Assembly (NCBI GenBank): GCA_016177805.1 | Contig: JACOUN010000014.1 | Coordinates: 1-64,000, forward strand | Length of the DNA: 64,000 bases | Direction of reading: 5' to 3' | Source: Rhodocyclales bacterium | Lineage (GTDB): Bacteria > Pseudomonadota > Gammaproteobacteria > Burkholderiales > Rhodocyclaceae | Shown here: positions 42,158 to 50,541 of the stretch, piece after piece | How positions within the stretch are numbered: position 1 is the first letter of the stretch | How the letters are laid out: each line of letters begins with the position of its first letter | Program-made: the position numbers and the translations under genes | Notes under the pieces: model-generated | The model's database searches: none | What the model was told of the DNA's origin: nothing | Seen by the model: only the letters and a program-made list of their open reading frames with translations

Positions 42158-42691
42158 ATGAAATATGGTGTAACTATTGCGATAGCTTGTTCCGCACTTT
42201 GTTTTTGTGTTCCAAGCTACGCCGAAGATGTTGCTGGTTTTTCTTATCACGGACTCAAATTAGGAATGAATGAAAAGCAGTTGGCTGAGAGCTTCCCGGA
42301 ATTCAAATGCGATAGCGATCAATCCTCATCTGAGTTACGGCGGTGCAGTGCAAAATTTGATACTTCGAAGCGCCCCGGAGTTTTTGAGCAACTGCGTGGC
42401 GGCGGTATCAACACGCTACTCACGTTCCATAATGACAAGCTTGTAAATATATCCATTCCTGTTTTTGGCGAGTTATTTGAGCCAGGCTCGCTGCTCTTTG
42501 TCCAGCATTATGGGAAACCTCAGATGACTCGTAAGTTAATAAAGAACAACCATGGCAATGAAAAGGAGAACACAACTTTGCTTTGGGCGCAGGGAGCTGA
42601 ATCCATTCTCTATTGGAAGATCGATGAAGATCGTTTTAATAAAGATAATATCGGCAACTACAGCAGAATCCTCTTTCTTCTGAAAGAGTGA
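42158..42691 (+). CDS. Cassette gene: secreted protein of unknown function
   Basis: 177-residue protein with a signal peptide (about residues 1-22, cut after PSYA). The rest is a small domain with FSYHGLKLGMNEKQLAESFPEF at the start, reminiscent of short periplasmic domains that begin with a GM-x-x-x-V/L pattern. I do not recognise a family. GC content is low compared with the chromosome. GGGAG lies 7 bases before the ATG. Confidence 0.72.
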   Translation: MKYGVTIAIACSALCFCVPSYAEDVAGFSYHGLKLGMNEKQLAESFPEFKCDSDQSSSELRRCSAKFDTSKRPGVFEQLRGGGINTLLTFHNDKLVNISIPVFGELFEPGSLLFVQHYGKPQMTRKLIKNNHGNEKENTTLLWAQGAESILYWKIDEDRFNKDNIGNYSRILFLLKE

Positions 42692-42705
42692 TTGTGCGAG
42701 TACCC

Positions 42706-42776
42706 GTCTACCCTTCCATCGAGAGGGACTGCCAAGGGCTATCGCCCTTGGCAGTCCCTCATGTCAAACGTTGAAC
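42706..42776 (+). other. attC site 4
   Basis: GTCTACC (42706) and GTTGAAC (42770) flank a perfect 17-base hairpin (GAGGGACTGCCAAGGGC at 42723 and its complement at 42744, loop TATC). The next gene starts only 5 bases after the core. Confidence 0.7.
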
Positions 42777-42780
42777 TCAA

Positions 42781-43122
42781 ATGAAGAGAATGGCAATCAA
42801 TCGCTGGGCGTATATGGCGATCGTAGTTCTTGTGACGATCGGGGTCGGTGTTGCCCAAGAAACAGGATTTGCGTTAGTTCAGCTCGGTTTAGCACTTGCG
42901 TTGCCTGCACTTACATATCCCATGGGCTTGATTGGCTCATTGTGTGCGCTGCCTCTCATTTATGCAGGAATTGCGACTGTCGGTGAAGCGCATTTGGTTG
43001 CTTCACCGATCTATGCGATTGCTGGGTGGCTGCAATGGTATGTCGTGTTCCCAAAGTTGTTTGGGAATCGTTTTAACTCAACATTCGACTCGGACACTAC
43101 GCGCCAGTCAATTTGGCGTTAG
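42781..43122 (+). CDS. Cassette gene: small membrane protein of unknown function
   Basis: 113-residue protein with about three hydrophobic segments (about 11-25, 28-52, 55-85) and a short polar tail. No family is recognised. An in-frame ATG at 42790 with GAAGAG upstream is an alternative start. The stop codon TAG lies inside the GTTAG core of the next attC-like site, a common cassette arrangement. GC content is low. Confidence 0.62.
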   Translation: MKRMAINRWAYMAIVVLVTIGVGVAQETGFALVQLGLALALPALTYPMGLIGSLCALPLIYAGIATVGEAHLVASPIYAIAGWLQWYVVFPKLFGNRFNSTFDSDTTRQSIWR

Positions 43123-43124
43123 AA
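43071..43124 (+). other. Possible attC site 5
   Basis: TTTTAAC (43071) and GTTAGAA (43118) are nearly complementary (one mismatch) and 54 bases apart, with a weak internal GCCA/TGGC pairing. It separates two cassette genes, but it is weaker than its neighbours, so the two genes may form one cassette. Confidence 0.4.
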
Positions 43125-43128
43125 AATT

Positions 43129-43905
43129 ATGCGCACAGGCTGGAATCCCACTCGTCGAAACAAGAATATTGGCACTAAGGCACGCGGCCACGGCGCCGAC
43201 AATCGCTTGGTTATTCCAGAGTCCTGGCACGAGTTGAAGTGCTTCTACGAACGTTTGGAGAACTACGTATGCGTGAAGCGAATTGTTGGAAACCGCGAGA
43301 TTCCATTCTTTGTCGAGCCTACTCGGCCAGATTGGTTCTATCCTTGCACTCTAGATGACATATGCACCGTTCTTCAGCATTGCCAGCCTAAGGACATCGA
43401 AGCATTCGATTTCATTGTTTTTCGGCAACCTACGCGCAAACAACGAATACTAAGCCCGGTCTGGGGGCGTGCAATCTTCTGTTTCGATATTTCCACTTAC
43501 CGAGGTGCAGCCATCGTTCTTGAGGCTCAGAACTCCGAACCAATACATTGGGACAAGTCGTTGTCGCCCGAACGTGTACGAGAACTAGAAAGATTGCGCA
43601 CCGATGGCTACGAATTCCGGCAGACGCGAAAGGGCTTCGAACTGCATGTCACACCAAGCACTCTTCGAAACACTGTCTTGTATCGAACTCTACTGCACGA
43701 GATCGGCCATCACATTGATTACAAGAACTCATCAGAACAAGAATGGGACAGCCGAACACCAAAAGAAAAGGAAGATTGCGCGCACTGCTACGCATACGAA
43801 ACATTTGAGCTTCTTCAGCGAAAGGGCGTCGTTCCTTTCTCAGCGAAACTCGACGCTCAATTTCTCCAAGAGACAGGGTTGCGTTTGGAGTGGTTCTGTC
43901 CATGA
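43129..43905 (+). CDS. Cassette gene: HExxH-containing protein (putative zinc metalloprotease)
   Basis: 258-residue soluble protein without signal peptide. The only strong motif is HEIGHHIDY near residue 195, a HExxH zinc site preceded by hydrophobic LYRTLLHEIG as in many metallopeptidases and anti-restriction or toxin-like proteases. DCAHCYAYETFE downstream could supply a third ligand. The family is not recognised. GC content is low, matching the array. The ATG at 43129 directly follows the attC-like core. Confidence 0.65.
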   Translation: MRTGWNPTRRNKNIGTKARGHGADNRLVIPESWHELKCFYERLENYVCVKRIVGNREIPFFVEPTRPDWFYPCTLDDICTVLQHCQPKDIEAFDFIVFRQPTRKQRILSPVWGRAIFCFDISTYRGAAIVLEAQNSEPIHWDKSLSPERVRELERLRTDGYEFRQTRKGFELHVTPSTLRNTVLYRTLLHEIGHHIDYKNSSEQEWDSRTPKEKEDCAHCYAYETFELLQRKGVVPFSAKLDAQFLQETGLRLEWFCP

Positions 43906-43910
43906 ACCAG

Positions 43911-43976
43911 CCTTCTACAATTCGGTCCAGCGGGACGCACCGCAAGCGGCGCGCCCCTGAGCATGGACGTTAGCGC
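43911..43976 (+). other. attC site 6
   Basis: CTTCTACAATTCGGTCCAGC on the left and GACGTTAGCGCC on the right have the layout of typical mobile attC sites, with complementary arms CAGCGGGACGC and GCGCGCCCCTG between. Confidence 0.7.
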
Positions 43977-43977
43977 C

Positions 43978-44163
43978 ATGCATTCATACACCTACATCGT
44001 CTCGTTGAGGGCGCATGTGATCAATAGGGCCAGAGCCATTGATCTGCTCAACGGATCAATGACACTAACCTCATTGATCCACTTCAGTTTCTCTTTCTGT
44101 TTTCCTCTAACCGCATCTATTCACCCTACGCGCCTGTCGCGGCGGATAAGCGCTATTCGTTAG
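43978..44163 (+). CDS. Possible small cassette ORF (61 codons)
   Basis: An open frame starting just after attC site 6 (MHSYTYIVSLRAH) with one hydrophobic stretch (SLIHFSFSFCFPLTASI). It ends with a TAG inside the GTTAG core of the next attC. No ribosome binding site or homology is seen, so the cassette could equally be non-coding. Confidence 0.3.
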   Translation: MHSYTYIVSLRAHVINRARAIDLLNGSMTLTSLIHFSFSFCFPLTASIHPTRLSRRISAIR

Positions 44164-44165
44164 TC
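44105..44165 (+). other. attC site 7
   Basis: CTCTAAC (44105) and GTTAGTC (44159), 61 bases apart, enclose GC-rich complementary arms around GCGCCTGTCGCGGCGG. Core complementarity is five of seven. Confidence 0.6.
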
Positions 44166-44175
44166 CCTACCTCCA

Positions 44176-44334
44176 ATGCCATCATGCTCACTCCATCTCG
44201 TCTTTCGTGGAGCGGTCGTCCTGCTATTCGGCCTGTTACTGGGCGCGCCTTACGCACGCGCTATTACGGTAATTGCCGCGGCCCACATCGTCAACACATG
44301 GCGCGTTGCGCATCTCGGTTGCCCAATCGGGTAG
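44176..44334 (+). CDS. Possible 52-residue membrane peptide in last cassette
   Basis: ATG at 44176 opens a frame reading MPSCSLHLVFRGAVVLLFGL and continuing LLGAPYARAITVIAAAHIV, a signal-peptide or single-helix pattern. It stops at the first base of a hairpin-rich stretch (44334), which suggests truncation by an inserted element. No homology is recognised and no ribosome binding site is clear. Confidence 0.35.
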   Translation: MPSCSLHLVFRGAVVLLFGLLLGAPYARAITVIAAAHIVNTWRVAHLGCPIG

Positions 44335-44380
44335 CCGGAGGTTTCTCACCTCCGGCCCCCACACCACCCGCCGTGCGGGT
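44334..44380 (-). other. Double hairpin, possibly the 3' end of a group II intron relic
   Basis: GCCGGAGGT/ACCTCCGGC (9-base arms, 44334-44356) and ACCCG/CGGGT (44366-44380) lie next to each other. Read on the minus strand, this reminds me of the last domains of some bacterial group II introns, which often sit in attC sites. There is no reverse transcriptase frame and I cannot confirm domain V. Confidence 0.3.
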
Positions 44381-44407
44381 TCAGTGGGCGGTTATACGAG
44401 ATGGCTC

Positions 44408-44473
44408 GCTTAACCAAGACGAATAGCCCGGCGCCTTGCACCTAGGCTGCTTGATGTTTGGCGCCCGTTAGGC
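44408..44473 (+). other. attC site 8 (last of the array)
   Basis: GCTTAAC (44408) and GTTAGGC (44467) are complementary in six of seven positions and 66 bases apart. GTTAGGC is the classic attC core. No further attC was found after this point. Confidence 0.7.
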
Positions 44474-45031
44474 CAGAGCCAGTCATTGCTCAACACGTGC
44501 TGAATGGCTGGGGTCCGTGCCCTGTGCCAGTCGCATGCCGACCTCCTCTGGCATTAGCCGCACCTTATGGCCTGCCCGCGAAGATACTTGATTGCACGTA
44601 CTGCCGAAGCCATGCGTAAATCCGCCAAGACCTGTAACGAAACGCAATGCATGCATTAGCTGCATAGAATGCCTTTCTGTCAATTGATGCATTTCAACGC
44701 ATTGGCGGAAAGCAATTATTAGCCGGGAAATCACACTGTCGCACCGGCGAAAGCCAGTGCCCAGTTCCATCGCATGGATTCCGGCTTTCGCCGGAATGAC
44801 AAGTCATCTGTTTGGTTGCCGGGTTAATAGGCGGGATATCGTGGCAAGTCTTTACGCGGTAAGTCGCTCAGTGCATCGAGGGGAAGGCGCATGCCCAGTT
44901 GCCGTGGGCCAACAGGAGCAGCGGAATCGAGGTTGGTCCGGTCGCTTGGCTACCACCAGTACGGCGCACATTCTTCACAACCAGGGCTCTATCGTGCGCC
45001 GCAATATACAGAAAATGGAAGGAGACATCCA
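44474..45031. other. Gene-free stretch between integron and porin
   Basis: About 560 bases with no supported gene. It contains an intergenic palindromic repeat (44738-44800) and, at its end, the porin leader. The left part probably marks the junction of the integron with the chromosome. Confidence 0.5.
44738..44800. repeat. Intergenic palindromic repeat (CCGGCGAAAGCC type)
   Basis: CCGGCGAAAGCC (44744-44755) and GGCTTTCGCCGG (44783-44794) are perfect 12-base arms followed by AATGAC. The unit GTCATTCCGGCGAAAGCCGGAATCC is a widespread dispersed repeat in betaproteobacteria and neisseriae. Confidence 0.75.
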
Positions 45032-46246
45032 ATGAAAATAGGGACGACCAATCGGCTGTCGTGCAAATCGGGTTTGTTTGCTTCGGCGGTCATGGGCTGT
45101 ATCGCTTTGTCGGCGTCGGCCGCGAGCCATGCCGCGGGCGATGATGTTGACGGTGCCTGGACGTTTGGTGGTGCCATACGTGCGCGCTACGATTACCGCC
45201 CATATGCAGATCCCTCCGTCAGTCGCATTTCGCTCGACGTAATTAGAGTGAAGGCCAACTACGAGTCGTCGTCGTGGTTTGCTGCGGGACAATATCGCTT
45301 CTATGGTGGCGCATATCCATACGATTACACGAACGACGTCGGGCGTATCAACTTTCCGGAGTTTGCCTATGCCGGGTTCAAGTTCTCGCCAGAACACCGG
45401 ATTATCGCCGGCCTCAATCAGGTGCCGTTTGGTCTTCTGCCGTACGCAAGCAATACCTTTTACGAAACCATGGCCAACGTCGTCGGGCTGGAAGACGTGC
45501 ATAACCTGGGTGTCAAATATCAGTACAAGAGCGGCCCGCTCGATCTTCAATTGGGTTTTTACCCGCGGGACGGCGGAAATTGGACCGGTACCTCAAGCGA
45601 CAGCAACCGTTACTCGGTCAATGTCGTCGACGCCGACGGTTATGTGACCGGCGGCAGCAACAACGAAGAGCAAAACCTGTGGGTCGCGCGGGCGGCCTAT
45701 ACGTTCTCCCACTCGGAGCGCGCCAGTTCAGAGGTGGGGTTGTCGGCGATGCACTCGACGCTGCGAAACCGCGACACGCGCGAGGATGGTGATCGGGACG
45801 CGTACGCCTTGCATTACCTTGGCCAATTTGACCGCTTTCGCGTAATGGCCGAGGTGGCTCGTCAGGATATGGCGCCGCGCAATCCAGGCGCCGTCGGCAT
45901 GGATACGGTCACGTTCGGCGCATTCGATGGTTCGTTCAACGTCGCGTCGAAGGGCACGCTGTATTCCGTTGACCTCAGCTATGACGTCGACTGGAAATGG
46001 CGCTTCATCAGCGACGTGAAGCCGTACGTGAACTACAGCGTCTACGCGAAGGACAAGAGCGGGTTCAAGGATTCGGAGCGGCTGCTGGCGGGGGTGCAAT
46101 TCACTGCCGGCCCACTTTACATCTACACGGAATATCGCCTGGGGCGCAATGATCCTTATACCGGCGACTTCACCCAGGGTGCGGGTGCGGGGGGCGAGAA
46201 CAAGTGGAAGCGTAGCCTGTATATGAACTTCGGCTATTACTTCTGA
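45032..46246 (+). CDS. Outer-membrane porin
   Basis: 404-residue beta-barrel protein with a signal peptide (about residues 1-35, cut after SHA). The alternating pattern (FGGAIRARYDYRPY, WFAAGQYRFYGG) and a C-terminal NFGYYF aromatic end are typical of barrels. It resembles carbohydrate or phosphate-selective OprB/OprP-type porins only loosely. The ATG at 45032 has GAAGGAGA 7 bases upstream. It stands before a TRAP transporter operon and may supply the same solute. Confidence 0.83.
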   Translation: MKIGTTNRLSCKSGLFASAVMGCIALSASAASHAAGDDVDGAWTFGGAIRARYDYRPYADPSVSRISLDVIRVKANYESSSWFAAGQYRFYGGAYPYDYTNDVGRINFPEFAYAGFKFSPEHRIIAGLNQVPFGLLPYASNTFYETMANVVGLEDVHNLGVKYQYKSGPLDLQLGFYPRDGGNWTGTSSDSNRYSVNVVDADGYVTGGSNNEEQNLWVARAAYTFSHSERASSEVGLSAMHSTLRNRDTREDGDRDAYALHYLGQFDRFRVMAEVARQDMAPRNPGAVGMDTVTFGAFDGSFNVASKGTLYSVDLSYDVDWKWRFISDVKPYVNYSVYAKDKSGFKDSERLLAGVQFTAGPLYIYTEYRLGRNDPYTGDFTQGAGAGGENKWKRSLYMNFGYYF

Positions 46247-46620
46247 CGATGAAACGGTTGGCCCTCCTGGGCCGGCCACCCCGCACCTGTGCTTGCGGCT
46301 CGTCATTTCGCCGGATACCTCGTCGGCGGCATTATTGGGCCGCGCCTCACCCAGCGGGGGCGCTGGCGTTGTTCAAGGTGCCATCGCCCCGGCTCAGGAG
46401 TCGAGGCTCTCCTGAAGAACGCCGCCCAAGCCGGCTGCGTGACCGATCCCGGTGTACTTCGCGGGCGTTGTCGTCGATCGGGGCATAAGCTGTGCCTTAT
46501 CTCTAACTGGTGAAAGACCTCGCTTGCCGAGGCAGATGCTGGGAACGTAATCTGCACTGAGCATTACCGAAAAGAGGGCGCTTGCCGCTCTTATTACAAA
46601 TCAAATTTCGGAGGAGACTC
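46247..46620. other. Intergenic region before the TRAP operon
   Basis: About 370 bases without a supported gene. A short hairpin GGCCCTCCTGGGCC follows the porin stop and may terminate it. AAGAGGGCG/CGCTCTT pairs near 46573. The rest shows broken frames only; the TRAP promoter must lie here. Confidence 0.45.
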
Positions 46621-47631
46621 ATGATCAACGTCAAAGCCATCGCAGGGATCGCCATCGCGTTCACAATGCTTGCCCCGGTTGCGGCGCAGGCCAGCGACAA
46701 GAGTTACAAGCTGGTGCTTGCTACCGAATCGGGTGATCGCGAGTCGGTGAACGGAAAAGCCGTGCAGAGTTGGGCTTCAATGATCAAGGAGAAGTCGAAA
46801 GGGCGCATGAAGGTCAACGTCTTTTATCAAGGCGAACTCGGCGGCCAGCAGGAGCTTTTCGATCAGTTGGTCAAGGGCAACGTCCACATGATGCTCGCGT
46901 GGCCGCAGACGTCCTACGACAAGCGAATTGTCGTGAATTACATTCCATATCTCGTGCTCGACTGGAACGACGCCATCAAGTCTTACGGTCAGGACGGCTG
47001 GGTTCGCAAAGTCATGGATCCTGTCTACAAGGACATCGGCCTGAAGTATTTTGGCCCGTTCCCCGAGGGTTTTGGCGGAGTCGCCACCAAGGGGCGTTAC
47101 GCGACCTCGTTCGAGGAGGCGAAGGGCATCAAGGTCCGCTCGCAGCCGATCTTCCCGCTGCCGCAAACGGTCCAGGCCATGGGTTTCGAGGCGGTACCGA
47201 TCGACTGGGCAGAGGTGTATACCTCGATCCAGACCGGTGTCGTGGATGGTGACTCGTCGAACGTGATCTTCTGGGATTACGAATATTTCCGCGACCAGAT
47301 CAACTACTTCGTGCAGTCCTCGCACAACTTCGCGTCCTACTCGTTGCTGATGAACGGCGCGACCTGGGACGAGATGGACGACGAGGACCGCGCGATCATC
47401 GAGTCCGCAGCGCTTGCGGTGATCGACCAGCAGTTCAAGGGTGCCAAGGCCGAGGACGAGAAATGGGTCGCCGCTGCCCAGAAGGCCGGAATCAAGTACG
47501 TCGTGCCGACGCCTGAACAGAAGGCGGCTTGGGTCGAGCGCGTGCGTAAAGATGTCTGGCCGCAGATCGAAAAGGAGCTTGGGGCCGAGATCATGGATCA
47601 GGTGCGCGCGAACGCCTCGACGCCGAAATAG
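46621..47631 (+). CDS. TRAP transporter solute-binding protein (DctP family)
   Basis: 336-residue periplasmic binding protein, signal peptide cut after AAQA. The DctP/TAXI-type core includes YKLVLATESG, GRMKVNVFYQGELGGQQELFDQLVKGNVHM, the carboxylate-binding Arg region GIKVRSQPIFPLPQTVQAMGFEAVP and TGVVDGDSSN. The ATG at 46621 follows GGAGGAGA. It captures an organic anion or zwitterion for the DctQM permease encoded next. The substrate is unknown. Confidence 0.92.
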   Translation: MINVKAIAGIAIAFTMLAPVAAQASDKSYKLVLATESGDRESVNGKAVQSWASMIKEKSKGRMKVNVFYQGELGGQQELFDQLVKGNVHMMLAWPQTSYDKRIVVNYIPYLVLDWNDAIKSYGQDGWVRKVMDPVYKDIGLKYFGPFPEGFGGVATKGRYATSFEEAKGIKVRSQPIFPLPQTVQAMGFEAVPIDWAEVYTSIQTGVVDGDSSNVIFWDYEYFRDQINYFVQSSHNFASYSLLMNGATWDEMDDEDRAIIESAALAVIDQQFKGAKAEDEKWVAAAQKAGIKYVVPTPEQKAAWVERVRKDVWPQIEKELGAEIMDQVRANASTPK

Positions 47632-47705
47632 GCCGGAGCTTCCGACGAGGGGCTGCGTCCGTCGCAGTCCCCTCTTGCCTCATGTCCGTGGTCGAGAGGG
47701 CAATC

Positions 47706-48224
47706 ATGCACATTCTCAGAAGTCTTGATGCGCTTCTCGTGCGCATCATTCACCCCATCCTCGTCGTTGTCGGGCTGGCTGTCGCCCTGATGCTGGCAAT
47801 CGGCATTTTCAGCCGCGCGGTTCTAGGGAAGCCGGTATTCGGTCTCGAAGAGATCATGCTGTTGGCGGTCATGTGGTTCTACATGCTTGGCGCTGCCCTG
47901 GCATCGCGTGACCGCTCGCATCTGTCTGCCGATTTCGTGCAGGTGATGTCAAGCAATCCCAAAGTCCGGCGTGCCGCGTCGATCGTGTCGACGGTCATCT
48001 CGCTGGGGGTCGCGGTGATGTTCGTGACCTGGTCCTGGAGTCTGTTCGCCTTCGGTCTGGAGCGCGGACAGACCACGGCCGTGTTTGCCATTCCGTGGTG
48101 GGTTTCGCAGGTCAGCCTGTTCGTCGCATCCATCGCATTCGTCATTTACCTCGTCCGCGACCTGTTCCTCGAATTGTCGGGCGCGGGCATCACATCGGGC
48201 GATCCGTTGTCGCCAATGGAGTGA
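47706..48224 (+). CDS. TRAP transporter small permease (DctQ family)
   Basis: 172-residue inner-membrane protein with four helices. DctQ features are GLEEIMLLAVMWFYMLGAALASRDRSHLSADF and the C-terminal helix VSLFVASIAFVIYLVRDLF. The ATG at 47706 has GAGAGG 6 bases upstream; a longer frame starts at 47682. It lies 6 bases before the large permease. Confidence 0.92.
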   Translation: MHILRSLDALLVRIIHPILVVVGLAVALMLAIGIFSRAVLGKPVFGLEEIMLLAVMWFYMLGAALASRDRSHLSADFVQVMSSNPKVRRAASIVSTVISLGVAVMFVTWSWSLFAFGLERGQTTAVFAIPWWVSQVSLFVASIAFVIYLVRDLFLELSGAGITSGDPLSPME

Positions 48225-48230
48225 TCTGAG

Positions 48231-49529
48231 ATGGAAGCTCTCATTGCTGTCGTCGCGGTCGTCGTGATGATGATGATCGGCGTGCCAGTCGTCTTCTCCT
48301 TTGCGGGAATGACGCTGATCCTGTCCATACTTTACGACGTGGACATTTCTTCGCTGATGACGACAGGGTTCTGGTCGGTGAATTCGGTGATTCTGGTGGC
48401 GTTGCCGCTGTTCGTCATGACCGGCTACCTGATGCAGACCGGCGGCATCGCCAAGCGCCTGGTCGATTTCGTCGAGGCCCTGGTGGGCCGGTCGCGCAGC
48501 GGTATGGGTACCTCCATGGTCGCGGCCTGCGGCATCTTCGGCGCCATCTCGGGCACTGCCTCGGCTGCCGTGGCCTCCATCGGCTCGATCATGATCGAAC
48601 CGATGGAGAGGCACGGCTACAGCCGGGGCTATTCCAGCGCGCTGCTGGCGGTGTCTTCCCTGCTCGGTTTGCTGATCCCGCCCTCGATCACGATGATCCT
48701 GTATGCCGTCGTGACGCGTCAGTCAGTCGCCGCCTGTTTTCTGGCGACAGTCGGTCCCGGCATCCTGCTGATGATCTTCCTGTCGATCCTGAACGCCATT
48801 CACGTCAAGCGGAATCTCGGCGGCAATGACGCCAAGGCCGCGTGGCGCGAGCGCATCGCGGAGACCGCCAGCACGGGGTGGAAGGCGATTCCCGCGCTGA
48901 TGTTGCCGGTGATCATCCTCGGCGGCATCTATGGCGGCATCTTCACCCCCACCGAGGCGGCCGCGATCGCGGTGGTCTATGCGATCCCCGTCGGACTGTT
49001 CGTCTATCGCGAACTGACCGTGCGCAAGGTCGCCGAGGCCGTGGTACAGGCCGCGAAGACGACGGGGATGATCATGATCATCCTGGTCTTCTCCTTCGTC
49101 GCGAGCCGCATCTTCACGCTGGAGCGCGTGCCCCAGCAGTTGACCGACCTGCTGCTCGAGACCTTCTCGGACCCGCTGTTGATCCTGCTGATGGTCAACG
49201 TCTTCCTCATCCTGATCGGCATGATCATGGACGACGTCAGCGTGATTGCGATCGTCAGCCCGCTGATGGTGCCGGTCATGGGCGAGATCGGGGTCGACCC
49301 GGTGCATTTCGCCGCGATCATCGGCACCAGCGTGGTGATCGGCGCGAACAGCCCGCCGATGGCGCCCATTCTGTTCATGGCCTGCCGCGTTGGCGACGTG
49401 GGAATGTCTGGCGTGATGCGCCCGGCCTTCTACTTCATGGCCTTCGCCGCCTTCCCGGTCATGTTGGTCACGACCTACTGGTCGCCGCTGGCGCTCTTCC
49501 TGCCGCGGCTCTTCGGTTTCGTTCAATAG
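48231..49529 (+). CDS. TRAP transporter large permease (DctM family)
   Basis: 432-residue permease with about twelve helices, using an ion gradient for uptake. Family signatures are GIFGAISGTASAAVASIGSI, LLGLLIPPSITMILYAV, GGIFTPTEAAAIAVVYA and the late LILIGMIMDDVSVIAIVSPL. It is the last transporter gene; the DapA-like gene follows after 91 bases. Confidence 0.95.
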   Translation: MEALIAVVAVVVMMMIGVPVVFSFAGMTLILSILYDVDISSLMTTGFWSVNSVILVALPLFVMTGYLMQTGGIAKRLVDFVEALVGRSRSGMGTSMVAACGIFGAISGTASAAVASIGSIMIEPMERHGYSRGYSSALLAVSSLLGLLIPPSITMILYAVVTRQSVAACFLATVGPGILLMIFLSILNAIHVKRNLGGNDAKAAWRERIAETASTGWKAIPALMLPVIILGGIYGGIFTPTEAAAIAVVYAIPVGLFVYRELTVRKVAEAVVQAAKTTGMIMIILVFSFVASRIFTLERVPQQLTDLLLETFSDPLLILLMVNVFLILIGMIMDDVSVIAIVSPLMVPVMGEIGVDPVHFAAIIGTSVVIGANSPPMAPILFMACRVGDVGMSGVMRPAFYFMAFAAFPVMLVTTYWSPLALFLPRLFGFVQ

Positions 49530-49620
49530 CAGCGCAAGCGCCGCTGCAACTTTCACAACCCGTGCCGCCAGATGGGTCCATGGCGGCCCCTCGGTGCGCG
49601 CTCAACAGGATGGAGCAAGC

Positions 49621-50538
49621 ATGAAATCCACGTTTACCCTCGAAGGAATCTATACGCCGGTCGTGACCCCGATGCAGTCGGGCGGCTCGTTCGATCTCGA
49701 CGCGCTGGCTGACCTGCTCGAAGCGCTCGTTGCAAATGGGGTGCACGGCATCATTTCCGGCGGCTCGACAGCGGAGAACTACGCCGAGACGGTGGAGGAG
49801 CGCCTTGAGCTGGCGCGGTTCATCAAGGACCGCCTCAACGGCCGCCTGCCGCTGATCGTGGGCACTGGCGCGATGCGCACGCCCGACAGCATCGCGCTGG
49901 CGACCGGGGCACGCGAGATGGGGGCCGACGCAATCCTGCTCGGCACGCCGCCGTATTCCGTGCCCACCGAAGCGGAGAACGCGGAGAACGCCCTGGCGAT
50001 CGACCGCGCGGCCGAGCTGCCGATCGTTCTCTACAACTATCCGGCCCGGATGGGCGTGGAGATGGGCAAGGTGTTTCTCGATCGGGTGTGCAGCTCGGGC
50101 AACGTCATGGGCATCAAGGAAAGCTCGGGCGACATCAACCGCCTCCATCTGCTCGCGCTCGATTACCCGCGCATCCAGATGTCCTGCGGCATGGACGATC
50201 AGGCGCTGGAGTTCTTCGCCTGGGGCGCGCGTAGCTGGATCTGCGCCGGCTCCAACTTTCTGCCCGAGGAGCACGTGTTCCTCTATGAAACCTGCGTGCT
50301 GAAGAACGATTTCGCCAAGGGCCGAAGGATCATGACCGCGCTGATGCCCTTGATGCGCGTGCTTGAGCAGGGCGGGAAGTTCATCCAGTGCGTCAAGCAC
50401 GGCACCGAGATCGCCGGCCTGCGCGCCGGCCCGGTGCGTCCGCCACTGCAAGGCCTGAACGCGACGGAGAAGGCCGAGCTTGAGGCGGTCGTCGGTGGCA
50501 TCAAGTCCACGATCGCGGCGATCAAGGCGGAGGGCTGA
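49621..50538 (+). CDS. DapA/DHDPS-family lyase or dehydratase
   Basis: 305-residue class-I aldolase-fold enzyme. The Schiff-base lysine is in MGIKESSGD and the helper tyrosine in VLYNYPARMG. The substrate motif of true dihydrodipicolinate synthase (GTTGE) is replaced by GSTAEN, so another substrate is likely. Relatives remove water or split oxo-acids in catabolic routes such as those for hydroxyproline or sugar acids. It stands in an apparent operon with a TRAP transporter, aldehyde dehydrogenase and amine oxidase, suggesting use in the same pathway. Confidence 0.88.
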   Translation: MKSTFTLEGIYTPVVTPMQSGGSFDLDALADLLEALVANGVHGIISGGSTAENYAETVEERLELARFIKDRLNGRLPLIVGTGAMRTPDSIALATGAREMGADAILLGTPPYSVPTEAENAENALAIDRAAELPIVLYNYPARMGVEMGKVFLDRVCSSGNVMGIKESSGDINRLHLLALDYPRIQMSCGMDDQALEFFAWGARSWICAGSNFLPEEHVFLYETCVLKNDFAKGRRIMTALMPLMRVLEQGGKFIQCVKHGTEIAGLRAGPVRPPLQGLNATEKAELEAVVGGIKSTIAAIKAEG

Positions 50539-50541
50539 GCG

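Noticed and set aside
44184-44426. 80-codon frame in the last cassette
   Set aside because: It runs across the hairpin stretch and into attC site 8, has no ribosome binding site and a low-complexity Pro/Arg composition; the 44176 frame is slightly better.
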